Shown here piece after piece: positions 24,889 to 34,097 of a DNA stretch of 44,784 nucleotides. The DNA is from Terriglobia bacterium (GTDB taxonomy: Bacteria > Acidobacteriota > Terriglobia > UBA7540): NCBI GenBank assembly GCA_020073545.1, contig JAIQEZ010000027.1, positions 1-44,784 of the forward strand, given 5' to 3'. Position 1 is the stretch's first letter. Every line of letters starts with the position of its first letter. A program made the translations under genes and the position numbers. Under the pieces are notes generated by a model. It saw nothing but the letters and a program-made list of their open reading frames with translations, was not told the origin of the DNA and did no database searches.

Positions 24889-25236
24889 TTAGTAGTCTCG
24901 GCGACGACCGCCGCCCGGACGTCCGCGGTGACGGCCAGCGCCGCCGCCACCGCCCCCACCGTGGGGGCGCCCACCGAAGTCGGTGCGCTGCGGACGCGCT
25001 TCGTTAACGGTCAACCGGCGGCCCTGCAACGTTTGCCCGTTGAGGCCAGCGATGGCCCGCTGCAGATCCTCGCCATCAGCCAATTCGACGAACCCGAAGC
25101 CGCGCGATTGGCCTGTCATCTTATCGCGAACGACTACGGCTGAAGTTGCCTGAAAGCCCGCACTACTGACGAACTCGTTGAGTTCGGTATCTGTCACCTC
25201 GTGGGGAAGATTGCCCACGAACAACTTTTGCGGCAT
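24889..25236 (-). CDS. Single-RRM RNA-binding protein with Gly/Arg-rich tail
   Basis: 115 residues from the ATG at 25236, with GGAG 7 bases upstream. One RNA recognition motif: RNP2 is KLFVGNLP (residues 4-11) and RNP1 is SRGFGFVEL. The C-terminal 35 residues are Gly/Arg-rich (PHGGGGGGGAGRHRGRPGG). Such proteins are often cold-induced and bind single-stranded RNA; the exact role is unknown. A degenerate cold-shock-domain reading frame lies 47 bases upstream on the same strand, a pairing that fits joint cold regulation. Confidence 0.88.
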   Translation of the reverse strand: MPQKLFVGNLPHEVTDTELNEFVSSAGFQATSAVVVRDKMTGQSRGFGFVELADGEDLQRAIAGLNGQTLQGRRLTVNEARPQRTDFGGRPHGGGGGGGAGRHRGRPGGGRRRDY

Positions 25237-25283
25237 GAGATTCTCCAGATCGCGAGGCGTCCTCGAGGGGGCGCCTTCGCCTT

Positions 25284-25430
25284 TTAGATGCGCTCGACTT
25301 CTTCTGCTTGCAGACCCTTGGGACCCTCGCGGACCTCGTACCTTGCGTCCGCACACTGCTGAAAAGGGCGAAAAGCGGTGTCCTTGGAAGCGAGAGACCC
25401 CTTCAGTGTTCCTTGTCGCTTCCTGACCAT
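25284..25430 (-). pseudogene. Degenerate or shortened cold-shock-domain (CspA-like) gene
   Basis: AGGAAGG lies close before an ATG at 25430 opening a 48-residue frame. It starts MVRKRQGTLK, like the first strand of CspA proteins, and ends ARYEVREGPKGLQAEEVER, like their last strand. The middle, which should carry the RNA-binding K-G-F/Y-G-F and V-F-V-H-F motifs, is replaced by about 18 unrelated residues, while a shifted frame there reads HRFSPFSAV. I infer an internal deletion or frame changes in a former cold-shock gene. The 5' end and ribosome site remain intact, so the transcript may still matter for the RRM gene downstream. Confidence 0.5.
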
Positions 25431-25669
25431 ATTCCTTCCTAAACGAGCAATTTGCGATACAGAGACGGCGGGTAGGCCCCACAATCCACCGTCATGCCGC
25501 GGGTCGCGAAAGCGAACATCCATCTTGCTCGGATGGCTGATGCGAGACACAGCAGAACTACCGAATTGCCAGGGCATCCTAGCATGTTTTCTTGGTCAAG
25601 ATATTGAAAAAAGAAAAAAAGGTTCGACGCGGGCTTCCGCCGTAATTTCACCTGGTAACCGAGTTTGCG

Positions 25670-25698
25670 TTGACGGCGGCCACCCCTTCAGGCATATT
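25670..25698 (+). promoter_or_regulatory. Putative sigma-70 promoter of hemE
   Basis: TTGACG (25670-25675), 17-base spacer, CATATT (25693-25698). Start would fall near 25705, about 125 bases before the hemE ATG. The rest of the 25431-25824 gap is AT-rich (A-run near 25605-25620) and shows no gene. Confidence 0.55.
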
Positions 25699-25833
25699 TT
25701 GACTCTGTGTTTCCGTGTAGTGTTTTTGCTTGAGTAAATAGCCCGAGAACCGGTATGCGAGTGGGGAGTCGATCCTGCCATCCGCTGGCCGGACCGGGCG
25801 GTTTCTTACCCCTTTGCTGGGAAAGTGATCAAC

Positions 25834-27096
25834 ATGACTGAGCCAACAGCCTCCGACGCCGGGAAGGAAATCCTGCAAGAGAAGTCAACAGTCGGGAGTC
25901 AGAAGTCAGAAGAGCTGCGTTCCCGCCCGATCACCGTGGTGGCAGGGGCAGGTCAACCCGCGAAAGTCGGCCGAGGAGTTGAGCGCGCGGCATGGGAAGA
26001 CTCGCGCTTCATGAAGGCGTGCCGTTTTGACCCGGTCGATGCCACACCCATCTGGCTGATGCGCCAAGCGGGGCGCTACATGAAAGAGTATCGAGATCTG
26101 CGCGCCCGGGTACCCTTCCTGGAACTTTGCAGGAATCCTGGCTTGGTTTCGCAAGTCACCGTCACCGCAGCGGACAAACTCGGCGTGGATGCTGCGATTA
26201 TCTTTGCCGACCTCCTGCTGATTGTTGAGCCGTTGGGATTGCATCTGGAATACGACAAGGGGGAAGGGCCGGTTGTCAGCCCCAGGCTGCGTGAGCCCGT
26301 GGACGTCGGCCGCCTGCACGAGGTGGACCCGGAACAATCGCTGGGCTATCTCTATGATGCTATCCGGCAAACACGCGCGGATCTGGATCGGAAGACTCCG
26401 CTCATCGGATTTGCCGCCTGCCCCTTCACGCTGGCTTCTTACCTTATTGAGGGGGGTGGGTCCAAGAACTACCGGCACACGAAAGCCCTGATGTACCGTG
26501 ACGCGGGCGCGTGGCGCGCGCTGATGGAGCATTTGGCGCGTAGCCTGGCCAAGTACCTTAACGGCCAGATCGACGCCGGTGTGCAAGCCGTCCAGGTCTT
26601 CGACACCTGGGTCGGCTGCCTCGGACCCGCAGACTACCGTGACTACGTCCTTCCCTACACGCGGATGATGCTGCAGGCGGTTAAGCCCGGAACGCCGATT
26701 ATCCACTTTGGAACGGGAACCGCAATGCTCCTCGAAGCCATGCGCGACGCGGGCGGCGACATCATCGGCATCGACTCGCATGTGGAGCTCGACGAGGCTT
26801 GGCAGCGGCTGGGAGACCGTGTGGGCGTGCAGGGGAACCTCGATCCCGTCGTGCTTTGCGCAGACCAGGATTTCATCCGTAGGCGCGCGCAGCGCATCCT
26901 GGATCAGGCTGCGTGCCGCACGGGCCACATCTTCAATCTTGGTCATGGCTTGCTGCCCGATACGCCTTACGAGAACGTGGCGGCGCTCGTCGAGATGGTG
27001 CACGACTTGAGTAGCCAGCAGATCGCCAGGCGCCATAAGCCTTCTGGCGTCTGGAAAGCCCGTCGGAAGACGCGTGACTACGATCTCGAGAAGTAA
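25834..27096 (+). CDS. hemE: Uroporphyrinogen decarboxylase with N-terminal extension
   Basis: 420 residues from the ATG at 25834 (a GTG lies at 25825). It removes the four acetate carboxyls of uroporphyrinogen III to give coproporphyrinogen III in heme synthesis. The signature WLMRQAGRYMKEYR, GFAACPFTLASYLIEG and FNLGHGLLPDTP are clear. The family normally starts some 10 residues before SRFMKACRFDPVD; here about 50 extra residues precede it, encoded partly by a short repeated AGTCAGAAGTCAGAAG stretch near 25890. The extension may not be translated, or be a recent addition; in-frame GTG codons near 25940 offer a later start. No other heme gene is adjacent. Confidence 0.93.
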   Translation: MTEPTASDAGKEILQEKSTVGSQKSEELRSRPITVVAGAGQPAKVGRGVERAAWEDSRFMKACRFDPVDATPIWLMRQAGRYMKEYRDLRARVPFLELCRNPGLVSQVTVTAADKLGVDAAIIFADLLLIVEPLGLHLEYDKGEGPVVSPRLREPVDVGRLHEVDPEQSLGYLYDAIRQTRADLDRKTPLIGFAACPFTLASYLIEGGGSKNYRHTKALMYRDAGAWRALMEHLARSLAKYLNGQIDAGVQAVQVFDTWVGCLGPADYRDYVLPYTRMMLQAVKPGTPIIHFGTGTAMLLEAMRDAGGDIIGIDSHVELDEAWQRLGDRVGVQGNLDPVVLCADQDFIRRRAQRILDQAACRTGHIFNLGHGLLPDTPYENVAALVEMVHDLSSQQIARRHKPSGVWKARRKTRDYDLEK

Positions 27097-27192
27097 GTCT
27101 GGAAGCAAGTGGGGCGCTTGCGGGGGATGCGGCGCAAGGGAAATCAGATTGAAGCCTTGTGTTCTCCCCTGATTCCACTCTGACCTGCCTAC

Positions 27193-27261
27193 CTAAAACC
27201 GAGCGAGGCTTCTCCTCAGACGGACGATCCCGCAGGACGGGCCGAAGGCGCCGGGTTTTAG
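27193..27261. terminator. Possible hairpin between convergent hemE and the sugar transferase
   Basis: CTAAAACC (27193-27200) is perfectly complementary to GGTTTTAG (27254-27261) across 53 GC-rich bases that contain shorter inverted repeats. It sits between two converging genes, where a two-way terminator would be expected. The large loop makes this uncertain. Confidence 0.3.
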
Positions 27262-27309
27262 CCCCGCCCTTCCGGCCCCCGAAAGGACCCCCTTTCTCGC
27301 AGGCGAGCG

Positions 27310-28656
27310 CTAGCGCGAGCCTGAGGCGGAGATGACGGTGGAAATGGTCTTCAACATAATCCGCAGATCGAACAGCAGGGAAGCATTTTGTAGGTAGTAA
27401 AGGTCATATTCGAGCTTGAGAAGGGTGTCTTCTTCGCTGGCGGCGTAGGGGCAGCAGATCTGCGCCCAGCCGGTGATGCCGGGTCGAAGCAGGTGGCGCA
27501 GCGCGTAGACGGCGTACTTGCGCTGGAGGGCGGCGACGAAAGGCGGCCGCTCGGGGCGAGGACCGACGAAGCTCATTTCGCCCTTGAGGACGTTCCACAT
27601 CTGTGGAATCTCATCAATGCGGAGCTTGCGTAGCCAGCGTCCAACGCGGGTGGCGCGCGGGTCGCCAGGCGAAGCCCATACGGGGCCGGTATCCTCCTCA
27701 GCATCGCCCACCATAGTTCGCAGCTTGTGAACGCGGAAGGTTTCTCCCCGCTGGCCGACTCTTTCCTGGGAGTAGATCACCGCGCCGCCGTCCTGGAGTT
27801 TGATGAGGACTGCCACCATGAGGAGGAGAGGCGAAGTCAGGATTAATCCCCCCAAAGCGAGGGTGATATCCACGAGCCGCTTAATGATCTGAAAGCTCTG
27901 TTCGTTGAGGGAGTGGAAACCTTCGGCGGTGGCCAGCCAGCGCTCGTCGAGATACTGCGCGGGGAGGCGCTCCGCGAATTCCGAGAAAAGGCGCAGCAGG
28001 TTCCATACGATCACGCCCTCCACACGATAGGCGGCGGCCTTGCGCATCGTGGCCTGATCCAGAGATGCACCGGCCAGGATGAGAAGATCGAGGTCTTCTG
28101 TGGCGCCGGGAACTCCGTTGGGTGCGAGGCTGGTCGGGGAACCTTGCGAATCAGCTTCTGGGCGCCAAGTGTGGATTCTTGAGGAGGGCGAGAACTGACG
28201 GATCAACTGGCGGGCCGTGTCTGCTTCGGCAGGGTTCCCCATGATGAGGACGGTCAAGCTTCGGCGGCGGAGGCGCAGGAAAAACCAGAGGCGCCATACG
28301 ACCATGAACAGGGCAAAGAGCACGTTGGCGACCGCAAAAATGCCGCGGGCGAACCGATAAGCAGGCGCGAAGTAAAAGAAGAAAGAAGTCGCGATCGCCG
28401 CAAACAATAAACCGAGGAGAGGCCGGCGCAAGTTCTCCGCTGAACTCGCTTCGGGCTGCACCTCGTAGGCGCGGGTGAGATAGAGGCTGAGCGGGTAACC
28501 CATAAGGCAGAGAGCAGTTGCGAGGCTGTTCTCCTCAAAAGAAAACCACAGCTGGCCGATGCGCACGTAGGTGCCGAGCGCCAAAGAGATGGTCAGAAGA
28601 ACCAGGTCTCCCGTCAGGAGCGCCAGCTTGGTCTTGGTCTGCAACGAAGCCTTCAT
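27310..28656 (-). CDS. Polyprenyl-phosphate sugar-1-phosphate transferase (WcaJ/EpsY-like), initiating enzyme of the glycan
   Basis: 448 residues. The N-terminal half has about four to five membrane segments (LALLTGDLVLLTISLALG first) and a nucleotide-fold region; a further segment precedes the catalytic domain. The C-terminal bacterial sugar transferase domain shows KRLVDITLALGG, VHKLRTMV, LRKLRIDEIPQMWNVLKG and MSFVGPRPERP, all hallmark stretches. It places the first sugar phosphate on undecaprenyl phosphate at the inner membrane. It is the last gene of a seven-gene leftward set and starts 19 bases after the preceding stop. Confidence 0.92.
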   Translation of the reverse strand: MKASLQTKTKLALLTGDLVLLTISLALGTYVRIGQLWFSFEENSLATALCLMGYPLSLYLTRAYEVQPEASSAENLRRPLLGLLFAAIATSFFFYFAPAYRFARGIFAVANVLFALFMVVWRLWFFLRLRRRSLTVLIMGNPAEADTARQLIRQFSPSSRIHTWRPEADSQGSPTSLAPNGVPGATEDLDLLILAGASLDQATMRKAAAYRVEGVIVWNLLRLFSEFAERLPAQYLDERWLATAEGFHSLNEQSFQIIKRLVDITLALGGLILTSPLLLMVAVLIKLQDGGAVIYSQERVGQRGETFRVHKLRTMVGDAEEDTGPVWASPGDPRATRVGRWLRKLRIDEIPQMWNVLKGEMSFVGPRPERPPFVAALQRKYAVYALRHLLRPGITGWAQICCPYAASEEDTLLKLEYDLYYLQNASLLFDLRIMLKTISTVISASGSR

Positions 28657-28675
28657 GAGGTTGCGTGGCTCTCCT

Positions 28676-29899
28676 TTAGCAGGCGACCAATCGTTTCAGC
28701 AGCTCGTCGTATTGCTCGACCACGGCATTCGGGGAGTAGTGGTGTTCCAGAAATTCTCTTCCTTTCCGTGCGAGCCGCTCGCGGGTCGAACGGTCGTGGT
28801 ACAGAGTTTCAAGAGCCCGGCAGAATGCTTTGACGTTGCCCGGTTCGGTGATGATGCCAGCGTCCGCCTCGTCCAGCAGCCGTGCCATGTCGGAGTCGCG
28901 GTCAACACTGGCGATGACGGGGCGCGCGGCAAGCAGAAAGCTATAAATGCGGCTGGGAAACGAGGTCTTGCCGACGCCCGGCCTGGTGGTCAGGACGAAT
29001 ACATCGGCACTGGCCAGCATCTCGGGAAGCAACTCACTGGGTTGCGTCGGCAGAAACTGCATGTTGGCTAGGCGACGCTCGCGTGTCAGACGCTCCAAGT
29101 CCGCCTGCTTCGATCCCCCGCCAACGACCAGAAACCGGAGGTCTGCAATAGGCCCCAGCTTCTCCGCGGCTTTCACCAGTAGCTCCGTCCCATGAGTGTA
29201 ACCGATGTTGCCTGCGTACATGACCACAAACTTGTCATCGAGCCCCCAGCGGTGGCTAAAGGAATTGCTGCGGGGCAGGGGCGCGATGGCCGAGGTGTCA
29301 ACGAAATTGGGAATGCTCACGATCTTCCGAGGGTCGATGCCCTTGGCGGCGATGGCCTCGGCAAAAGAACCCGTGATCACGGTGATTCGGTCACAGCGCC
29401 GGAAGATGCGAGTCATCAGGCAGCTCATGGCGTGCGTGAGCCTGCCCGCGCGGACTTCGCCGCTGGCGAGGTAAGCCTCCGGAAAAAGATCCTGGGCGCT
29501 GTAAATCACGGGGCAGCGGCGGAGGGCTTTTAGGAGAAGGGCATTGAATCCCAGCCAGAAGGGCGGCGACACCACAAGCACCGCGCCGGGGCGACCAGTG
29601 AACAGGCTGGCGAGAAAACTGGTCAGCGTGAAGCTGACATAGTTCAGGAGCTTCGAGACTTTACCGTCGGATTTCGGAAAAGCCCAGCACCGCACGATCT
29701 TCACGCCCCCCCGGAATTCGCGCCGGAAAGGCCGGAACAGATAGCCGGCAGGGACGTGAAGAAGCCGGTAGTGGGGCGTGCCCGCGAGTACCGTCACCTG
29801 GTGGCCGCGCACGGCGAGCGCTTGGGCGAGGCCCGTAATCACGGCGGCGTTGCTCGTGATCTCGGGGGCGAACTGAATGCTGAGGATCAAGAGGCGCAA
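28676..29899 (-). CDS. Glycosyltransferase family 4 (WcaI/WbuB-like)
   Basis: 407 residues starting at TTG 29899; the first residues LRLLILSIQFAPEITSNA are typical of WcaI-like GT4 enzymes. The GT-B fold is shown by an N-terminal Rossmann part with GHQVTVLAGTPHY and a C-terminal part with YAGNIGYTHGTELLVKAA and FLPTQPSELLPEML. The nucleotide-sugar contact E-x7-E region is less clear (LDEADAGIITEPGN). It would extend a lipid-linked glycan at the cytoplasmic face of the membrane. Forty-one bases separate it from the preceding gene. The TTG start lacks a good ribosome site. Confidence 0.85.
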   Translation of the reverse strand: MRLLILSIQFAPEITSNAAVITGLAQALAVRGHQVTVLAGTPHYRLLHVPAGYLFRPFRREFRGGVKIVRCWAFPKSDGKVSKLLNYVSFTLTSFLASLFTGRPGAVLVVSPPFWLGFNALLLKALRRCPVIYSAQDLFPEAYLASGEVRAGRLTHAMSCLMTRIFRRCDRITVITGSFAEAIAAKGIDPRKIVSIPNFVDTSAIAPLPRSNSFSHRWGLDDKFVVMYAGNIGYTHGTELLVKAAEKLGPIADLRFLVVGGGSKQADLERLTRERRLANMQFLPTQPSELLPEMLASADVFVLTTRPGVGKTSFPSRIYSFLLAARPVIASVDRDSDMARLLDEADAGIITEPGNVKAFCRALETLYHDRSTRERLARKGREFLEHHYSPNAVVEQYDELLKRLVAC

Positions 29900-29940
29900 A
29901 GGGGATTCTGCTGGCCCGACCCTGGAACGACCGGCCGCGG

Positions 29941-31131
29941 TCAGGTCCTCCTTTCCGGGTGAATGGTCGCGGCACCCTTGTTCGCGGTTTTGGGCAAGGG
30001 GTTGAATTGCTCGAAGACCTCGTGCACTTTTTCCGCGCCTTGGCGCCAGGAGAATTGCGCGGCGCGCGCCACGCCACGACGCGAGAGCACGTCCCGCAGG
30101 GACCGATCCGAAAGCATCTGCGAAATCCTATCGGCAATATCGCCAGGATCTTCCCCGTCAAAGAAAAGCGCGGCGTCGCCACAGATATCGGTCATGGGAC
30201 GGCGCTGGCAACAGAGAGTGGGTGTTCCGCAGGCGAGGGCTTCAATCAGCACGTTGCCGCACGCTTCGAGCAGGGAGGGGAAAACGAAGCACTCCGCGTT
30301 TCCGAAGAGCAAGGGCATATGCTCGTGCGGGACGTAGCCGAGGAATCTCACCTGACCCGCGCAGCCCTCGTGCGCGAGGAGCTCTCTGACCCGGCCGACA
30401 TATCGGGAGTCCCACACGCCGCCGGGAACGACCAGCGGCATCCCTACCTTGCCCTGCTTGACCAGGGAAGCGTAGGCCTTCGCCAGATTCAGCAAGTTGC
30501 CGTAACCCGCCAAGCGCGTCACGCAGAGAATGTAAGGTTGCTCCAGGCCCAGGCGCTCGCGCAACACCGCGGCGGAGTCTTGCGTGGGGGGGTGAAAGCC
30601 CTCCGTCACGCCATGGTAGGCGACCAGGATTTTGCTGTGCGGAAGGTGAAAGCGCTCGACCAGGAAATCTCTTTCCCACTCGGAGACAGCAATGATTTTC
30701 CGGCTCCTGCGAAGCGAGAGGCACGTCAGAAAACGGAGGAGCCAGAGCCGCGGCCGCAGCCGAAGCGCGTTGGGGAATTTGTCCGCGAAGAAGGGCTCAA
30801 CATTCTGAATGGCGATGATGCTGGGAATCGGCGACAGGAGAATGGCCATGTTATGAGCGGTGTAAACAGCATCCGCCCGGTTCGACCATAGAATCCAGGG
30901 TAGAACCAACTGCTCCCACAGAACCCGCAACGCTCCGGAGCGCGGCACGACCCGACTGAGGTGGACACGGAAATTCGGCTGCCGCACCGCCAGGTCACTG
31001 GCGCGCTCAGCCGGAAGAAAGACCTCGTACAGATTGGAGGCATCAAGTTGCGCCAATTGGGGGAGGAAATTCTTCAGGTACGTGAGACTGCCGTAAGACG
31101 TGGCGGTGAACCCGAGAATGGCGATTCTCAT
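29941..31131 (-). CDS. Glycosyltransferase family 4 (GT-B)
   Basis: 396 residues. ILGFTATSYGSLTYLKNFLPQL begins the N-terminal Rossmann domain (first 18 residues after Met are the glycine-poor strand and helix); the C-terminal half has YILCVTRLAGYGNLLNLAKAY, VRFLGYVPHEHMPLL, and FPSLLEACGNVLIEALACG, which is the family E-x7-E donor-sugar motif. The likely donor and acceptor are not predictable. It belongs to the leftward glycan operon. Confidence 0.88.
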   Translation of the reverse strand: MRIAILGFTATSYGSLTYLKNFLPQLAQLDASNLYEVFLPAERASDLAVRQPNFRVHLSRVVPRSGALRVLWEQLVLPWILWSNRADAVYTAHNMAILLSPIPSIIAIQNVEPFFADKFPNALRLRPRLWLLRFLTCLSLRRSRKIIAVSEWERDFLVERFHLPHSKILVAYHGVTEGFHPPTQDSAAVLRERLGLEQPYILCVTRLAGYGNLLNLAKAYASLVKQGKVGMPLVVPGGVWDSRYVGRVRELLAHEGCAGQVRFLGYVPHEHMPLLFGNAECFVFPSLLEACGNVLIEALACGTPTLCCQRRPMTDICGDAALFFDGEDPGDIADRISQMLSDRSLRDVLSRRGVARAAQFSWRQGAEKVHEVFEQFNPLPKTANKGAATIHPERRT

Positions 31132-31281
31132 GCGGCGCCCTTCGGGATGGGGGCGGTCGAGGGTTCGGGCAGAGTCATGCCTGACCCGCCGTGAGAAGCC
31201 GAAAGCGAAGCGCTCGGTTGTAGTTCGTTGGGCATGTCGGGTCGGCCTCAGGTTGCTCCCGCTCGAGCGTGCGGTACCGCG

Positions 31282-31878
31282 TTACTGCACAGGATCGGAG
31301 GGCGCGGCGCCAGGAGCTTCGATTCGCGCGCAGAGGGTTTGCATGGCCACATGGAAGATCGTCAGGTGAACTTCCTCGGCTTTTTGCATGTCGTGCACCG
31401 GCACCACCAGCGGCAGGCGCACCAGGCGCGCGAGCTTCCCACCATCGTAGCCGGAAAGCCCAACCGTGAACGCCCCCTGCCGGTTGGCATAATCAATGGC
31501 CTTTAGGACGTTGGCAGAATTCCCGCTGCCGGAAAGGCCAATCACCACATCGCCTGGGTGAAGGAAGTTCTTCAGCGGTTCGACGAAGATGTCTTCGTAG
31601 GAAACATCATTCGCGTAAGCCATCACAGTCGGAAGGCTATCATTCAGGCAAATCGCGCGAAAACGCTGCTGCCGGCCGAAAGACACCCCTTTGTTCAAAT
31701 CGCAAGCCACGTGGGAGGCGGTGCTGCCGCTTCCCCCATTGCCCATCAGGAACACCTGGCGGCCCTCCCGGCAAGCTCGCTCCAGGAGTTGCACGAACTC
31801 TTCCACGGCGTCGGCGGAGACGGCGTCGAGCGCCTGCTTGAGACCGTGGCAGTAATCGAGAAACCGTTGGCGAATCAC
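31282..31878 (-). CDS. SIS-domain sugar-phosphate isomerase, GmhA-like
   Basis: 198 residues from the GTG at 31878, chosen over TTG 31902 because GGGAGG precedes it by 6 bases. The SIS domain reads FLMGNGGSGSTASHVACD and VVIGLSGSGNSANVLKA, close to sedoheptulose-7-phosphate isomerase (first step of ADP- or GDP-heptose synthesis). Conserved His62-type and Glu residues in AEEVHLTIFH fit a zinc isomerase. No other heptose gene (hldE, gmhB) is in the window, so a role in supplying heptose to the locus glycan is an inference. Confidence 0.8.
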   Translation of the reverse strand: MIRQRFLDYCHGLKQALDAVSADAVEEFVQLLERACREGRQVFLMGNGGSGSTASHVACDLNKGVSFGRQQRFRAICLNDSLPTVMAYANDVSYEDIFVEPLKNFLHPGDVVIGLSGSGNSANVLKAIDYANRQGAFTVGLSGYDGGKLARLVRLPLVVPVHDMQKAEEVHLTIFHVAMQTLCARIEAPGAAPSDPVQ

Positions 31879-32049
31879 GAAGGTCCTCCCACTTCCCAGC
31901 AAGTAGCTACCATTCTAATGGATTTCACAGATCTTTGGGGCCTTGCGATGAACCTTGCTCCGGGACGCGCTCGGCAGAGTCGGGACCGGCGGGAGGTTTT
32001 GGCACGGCCACGTCTGCGCCGCGCCCCAGGTTGCCGCGTGGCGTTCGAA

Positions 32050-32988
32050 TCAGCTCAAAGCCGTACGCAGCCACGCGACCGTGCGGCGCAGGCCGTCTTC
32101 AAGAGAGACGCGAGGTTCATAGCTGAGAGTCGTGCGGGCCAGGGAGATGTCGGCGGTCGAGTGCCGGACGTCTCCCACGCGGGGCGGAGCGTATTGAGGT
32201 GTTACCTGGACGCCGAGGATCTGATTGAGGAAGGCGATGGTCTGATTCAAGGTGGAACCTCTGCCGGTGCCCACGTTGATGACCTTGCCGGGCGCGGCGG
32301 GCGCAAGGCAGGCGCGCAGCGTGGCATCGACGACGTTCGTGACGAAAGTAAAATCGCGGGACTGCTCACCGTCCCCAAAGATGGTGGGTGTCTGCCCGCG
32401 CAGGTAGGCGACGATGAACTTGGACAGCACGCCGGTGTAAGGAGACTGGGGATTTTGCCGGGGACCGAAAATATTGAAATAGCGGAGGGCGACAACTTCC
32501 AGGCCGAAAATCCGGTGAAAAATCTGGCCGTAGTATTCACCCGCCAGTTTGGTGAGCGCATAAGGCGAGAGGGGTTGCGGCATTTGCGTCTCCACTCGCG
32601 GCAAGCTGGGATTATCGCCGTAAGCGGCGGCGGTGGCGGCCATGACCACGCGCTTCGCCTGGACATCGCGGGCGGCAAGTAGAACGTGGAGCGTGCCGTT
32701 CAGATTGACGAGGGTCGTCGAGACCGGATCCTCAATCGATCGCGCCACCGAGGACAACGCGGCGAGGTGAATCACATAATCAACACCTTCAAGAACGGGC
32801 CGGATCGCTTCCAGATCGCGAATATCGCATTCGCGGAGGTCGACCTTGTCCTGGACCGAGGCGAGATTCTCTCTTCGTCCACTCGAAAGGTTGTCGAGCA
32901 CGCGCACGGATTCTCCGCGCTGAACGAGTTCTTCCACAATGTGCGAACCGATGAAACCTGCGCCACCGGTGACGAGATAGAGACCCAA
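32050..32988 (-). CDS. NAD-dependent sugar-nucleotide epimerase (GalE/WbpP-like SDR)
   Basis: 312 residues starting at TTG 32988, with GGAGG 6 bases upstream; an upstream ATG in frame would overlap the next gene and is rejected. The NAD loop is TGGAGFIGSH (residues 7-16), the catalytic pair is Y-x3-K in SPYALTKLAGEYY, and RYFNIFGPRQNP with GDGEQSRDFTFV is typical of UDP-hexose epimerases. The Ser/Thr catalytic position reads ATAAAYG instead of the usual SSAAVYG, so the Thr probably serves. It would supply an epimerised sugar nucleotide to the surrounding glycosyltransferases. Confidence 0.88.
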   Translation of the reverse strand: MGLYLVTGGAGFIGSHIVEELVQRGESVRVLDNLSSGRRENLASVQDKVDLRECDIRDLEAIRPVLEGVDYVIHLAALSSVARSIEDPVSTTLVNLNGTLHVLLAARDVQAKRVVMAATAAAYGDNPSLPRVETQMPQPLSPYALTKLAGEYYGQIFHRIFGLEVVALRYFNIFGPRQNPQSPYTGVLSKFIVAYLRGQTPTIFGDGEQSRDFTFVTNVVDATLRACLAPAAPGKVINVGTGRGSTLNQTIAFLNQILGVQVTPQYAPPRVGDVRHSTADISLARTTLSYEPRVSLEDGLRRTVAWLRTALS

Positions 32989-33119
32989 GATGGTCCTCCG
33001 GGTTGATGCAGCAGGCAGTGTACCACGAGCGGAAACCGCCGAACCAGATTGCGGGCGCGACGAGAGGGCGGGTGCGAATTTCCCGCGCGGACCAGCGGCT
33101 CGGCGCTCACGAAAGGCCG

Positions 33120-34034
33120 CTACTTTTTCCTTGAGAGGAGAAACGCGAGTGGACCGTAGAGGCTGCCGAGGAGGAAAGGAAGGCGCGGAATCCGGGTCTG
33201 GCTGGATATGGGCGATGCCAGCTCTTTGCGGCCCAGGATTCGCAGAGCGGCGTAGCGAAGGATGGAACCGCGCAGGGAAGGTTCCTGCAGGAAATACTTC
33301 ATGAGGATGGCGGTGTGCGCGCAGCCGGATTGAAAAGCCCACCGTCGAAGGGCGCGCCATTCGGTGGGATGACAATGGAAGATGCCGGCTGCCGGCTCGA
33401 CGACGAGTTTGGCTCCGCCGCGCAGCAACCTTAGGAGAAGGTCCGTCTCTTCGCCGGAACCGATTCGCGTTCCCCGGCCGAAGCGACCGTCGAAGTAGCC
33501 GAAGCGCTCGAAGGCCTCGCGGCGGATCGCCATGTTCGATCCGGTGCCGCGCATTGCCAGGCGGATGGGGAAAGGATGCTTCTCGCGCGGGGCGTCGAGC
33601 AGGAGTTGCGATTCCGGCAGGTGGGCGCGATAGAGGCAGTCGAAGGCTTGGCTGACCGGGTCCGCAACTGTCTGGGCCCAGACGCTCCCCACGACGGCGA
33701 GAACCTCCGGGTCGGCAAGAGGGGCCAGCAAGCGAGGGATCCAGTTGGGATCGGCCCGTGCATCATCGTCAAGAAACGCGAGGACGGTCCCTGTCGAAGC
33801 GCGGATGCCCGCGTTACGCGCGCTGCCCAAGCCTCGGCGAGGCTCGTCCACCACTCGCACTTGATGTCGAACACGTATTTCCTCGAGGGCGTGGTTCGCG
33901 GGGCGATTGTAGACAACCACCACTTCCGCGCCTTGGGCCTGGAAGGGTTCGAGAGAACTGACACACGCTTCCAGGGCTTCAGGTCGGCCGATGGTGCAAA
34001 CGATAATGCTGACCTCAGACAGTGAAATCGCCAC
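33120..34034 (-). CDS. Glycosyltransferase family 2
   Basis: 304 residues from GTG 34034. GT-A fold of family 2: VSIIVCTIGRPEALEACV at the N-terminus, AEVVVVYNRP, the first acidic motif in FLDDDARADPNW (metal-binding D-D-D), and RGTRIGSGEETDLLLRLL as the catalytic-base E-D-like region (here GEETD). The C-terminal third is basic and hydrophobic, suggesting membrane association. Part of the leftward glycan operon. Confidence 0.88.
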   Translation of the reverse strand: MAISLSEVSIIVCTIGRPEALEACVSSLEPFQAQGAEVVVVYNRPANHALEEIRVRHQVRVVDEPRRGLGSARNAGIRASTGTVLAFLDDDARADPNWIPRLLAPLADPEVLAVVGSVWAQTVADPVSQAFDCLYRAHLPESQLLLDAPREKHPFPIRLAMRGTGSNMAIRREAFERFGYFDGRFGRGTRIGSGEETDLLLRLLRGGAKLVVEPAAGIFHCHPTEWRALRRWAFQSGCAHTAILMKYFLQEPSLRGSILRYAALRILGRKELASPISSQTRIPRLPFLLGSLYGPLAFLLSRKK

Positions 34035-34097
34035 GCTGCTGTGCCCGTTGGCAGGGTTCTGGATTCCTAATCGTTGTTGACACGAGAACCGGGGTTG

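Noticed and set aside
25906-27108. Minus-strand frame opposite hemE
   Set aside because: The plus strand carries unmistakable HemE motifs; the opposite frame has no domain-like sequence.
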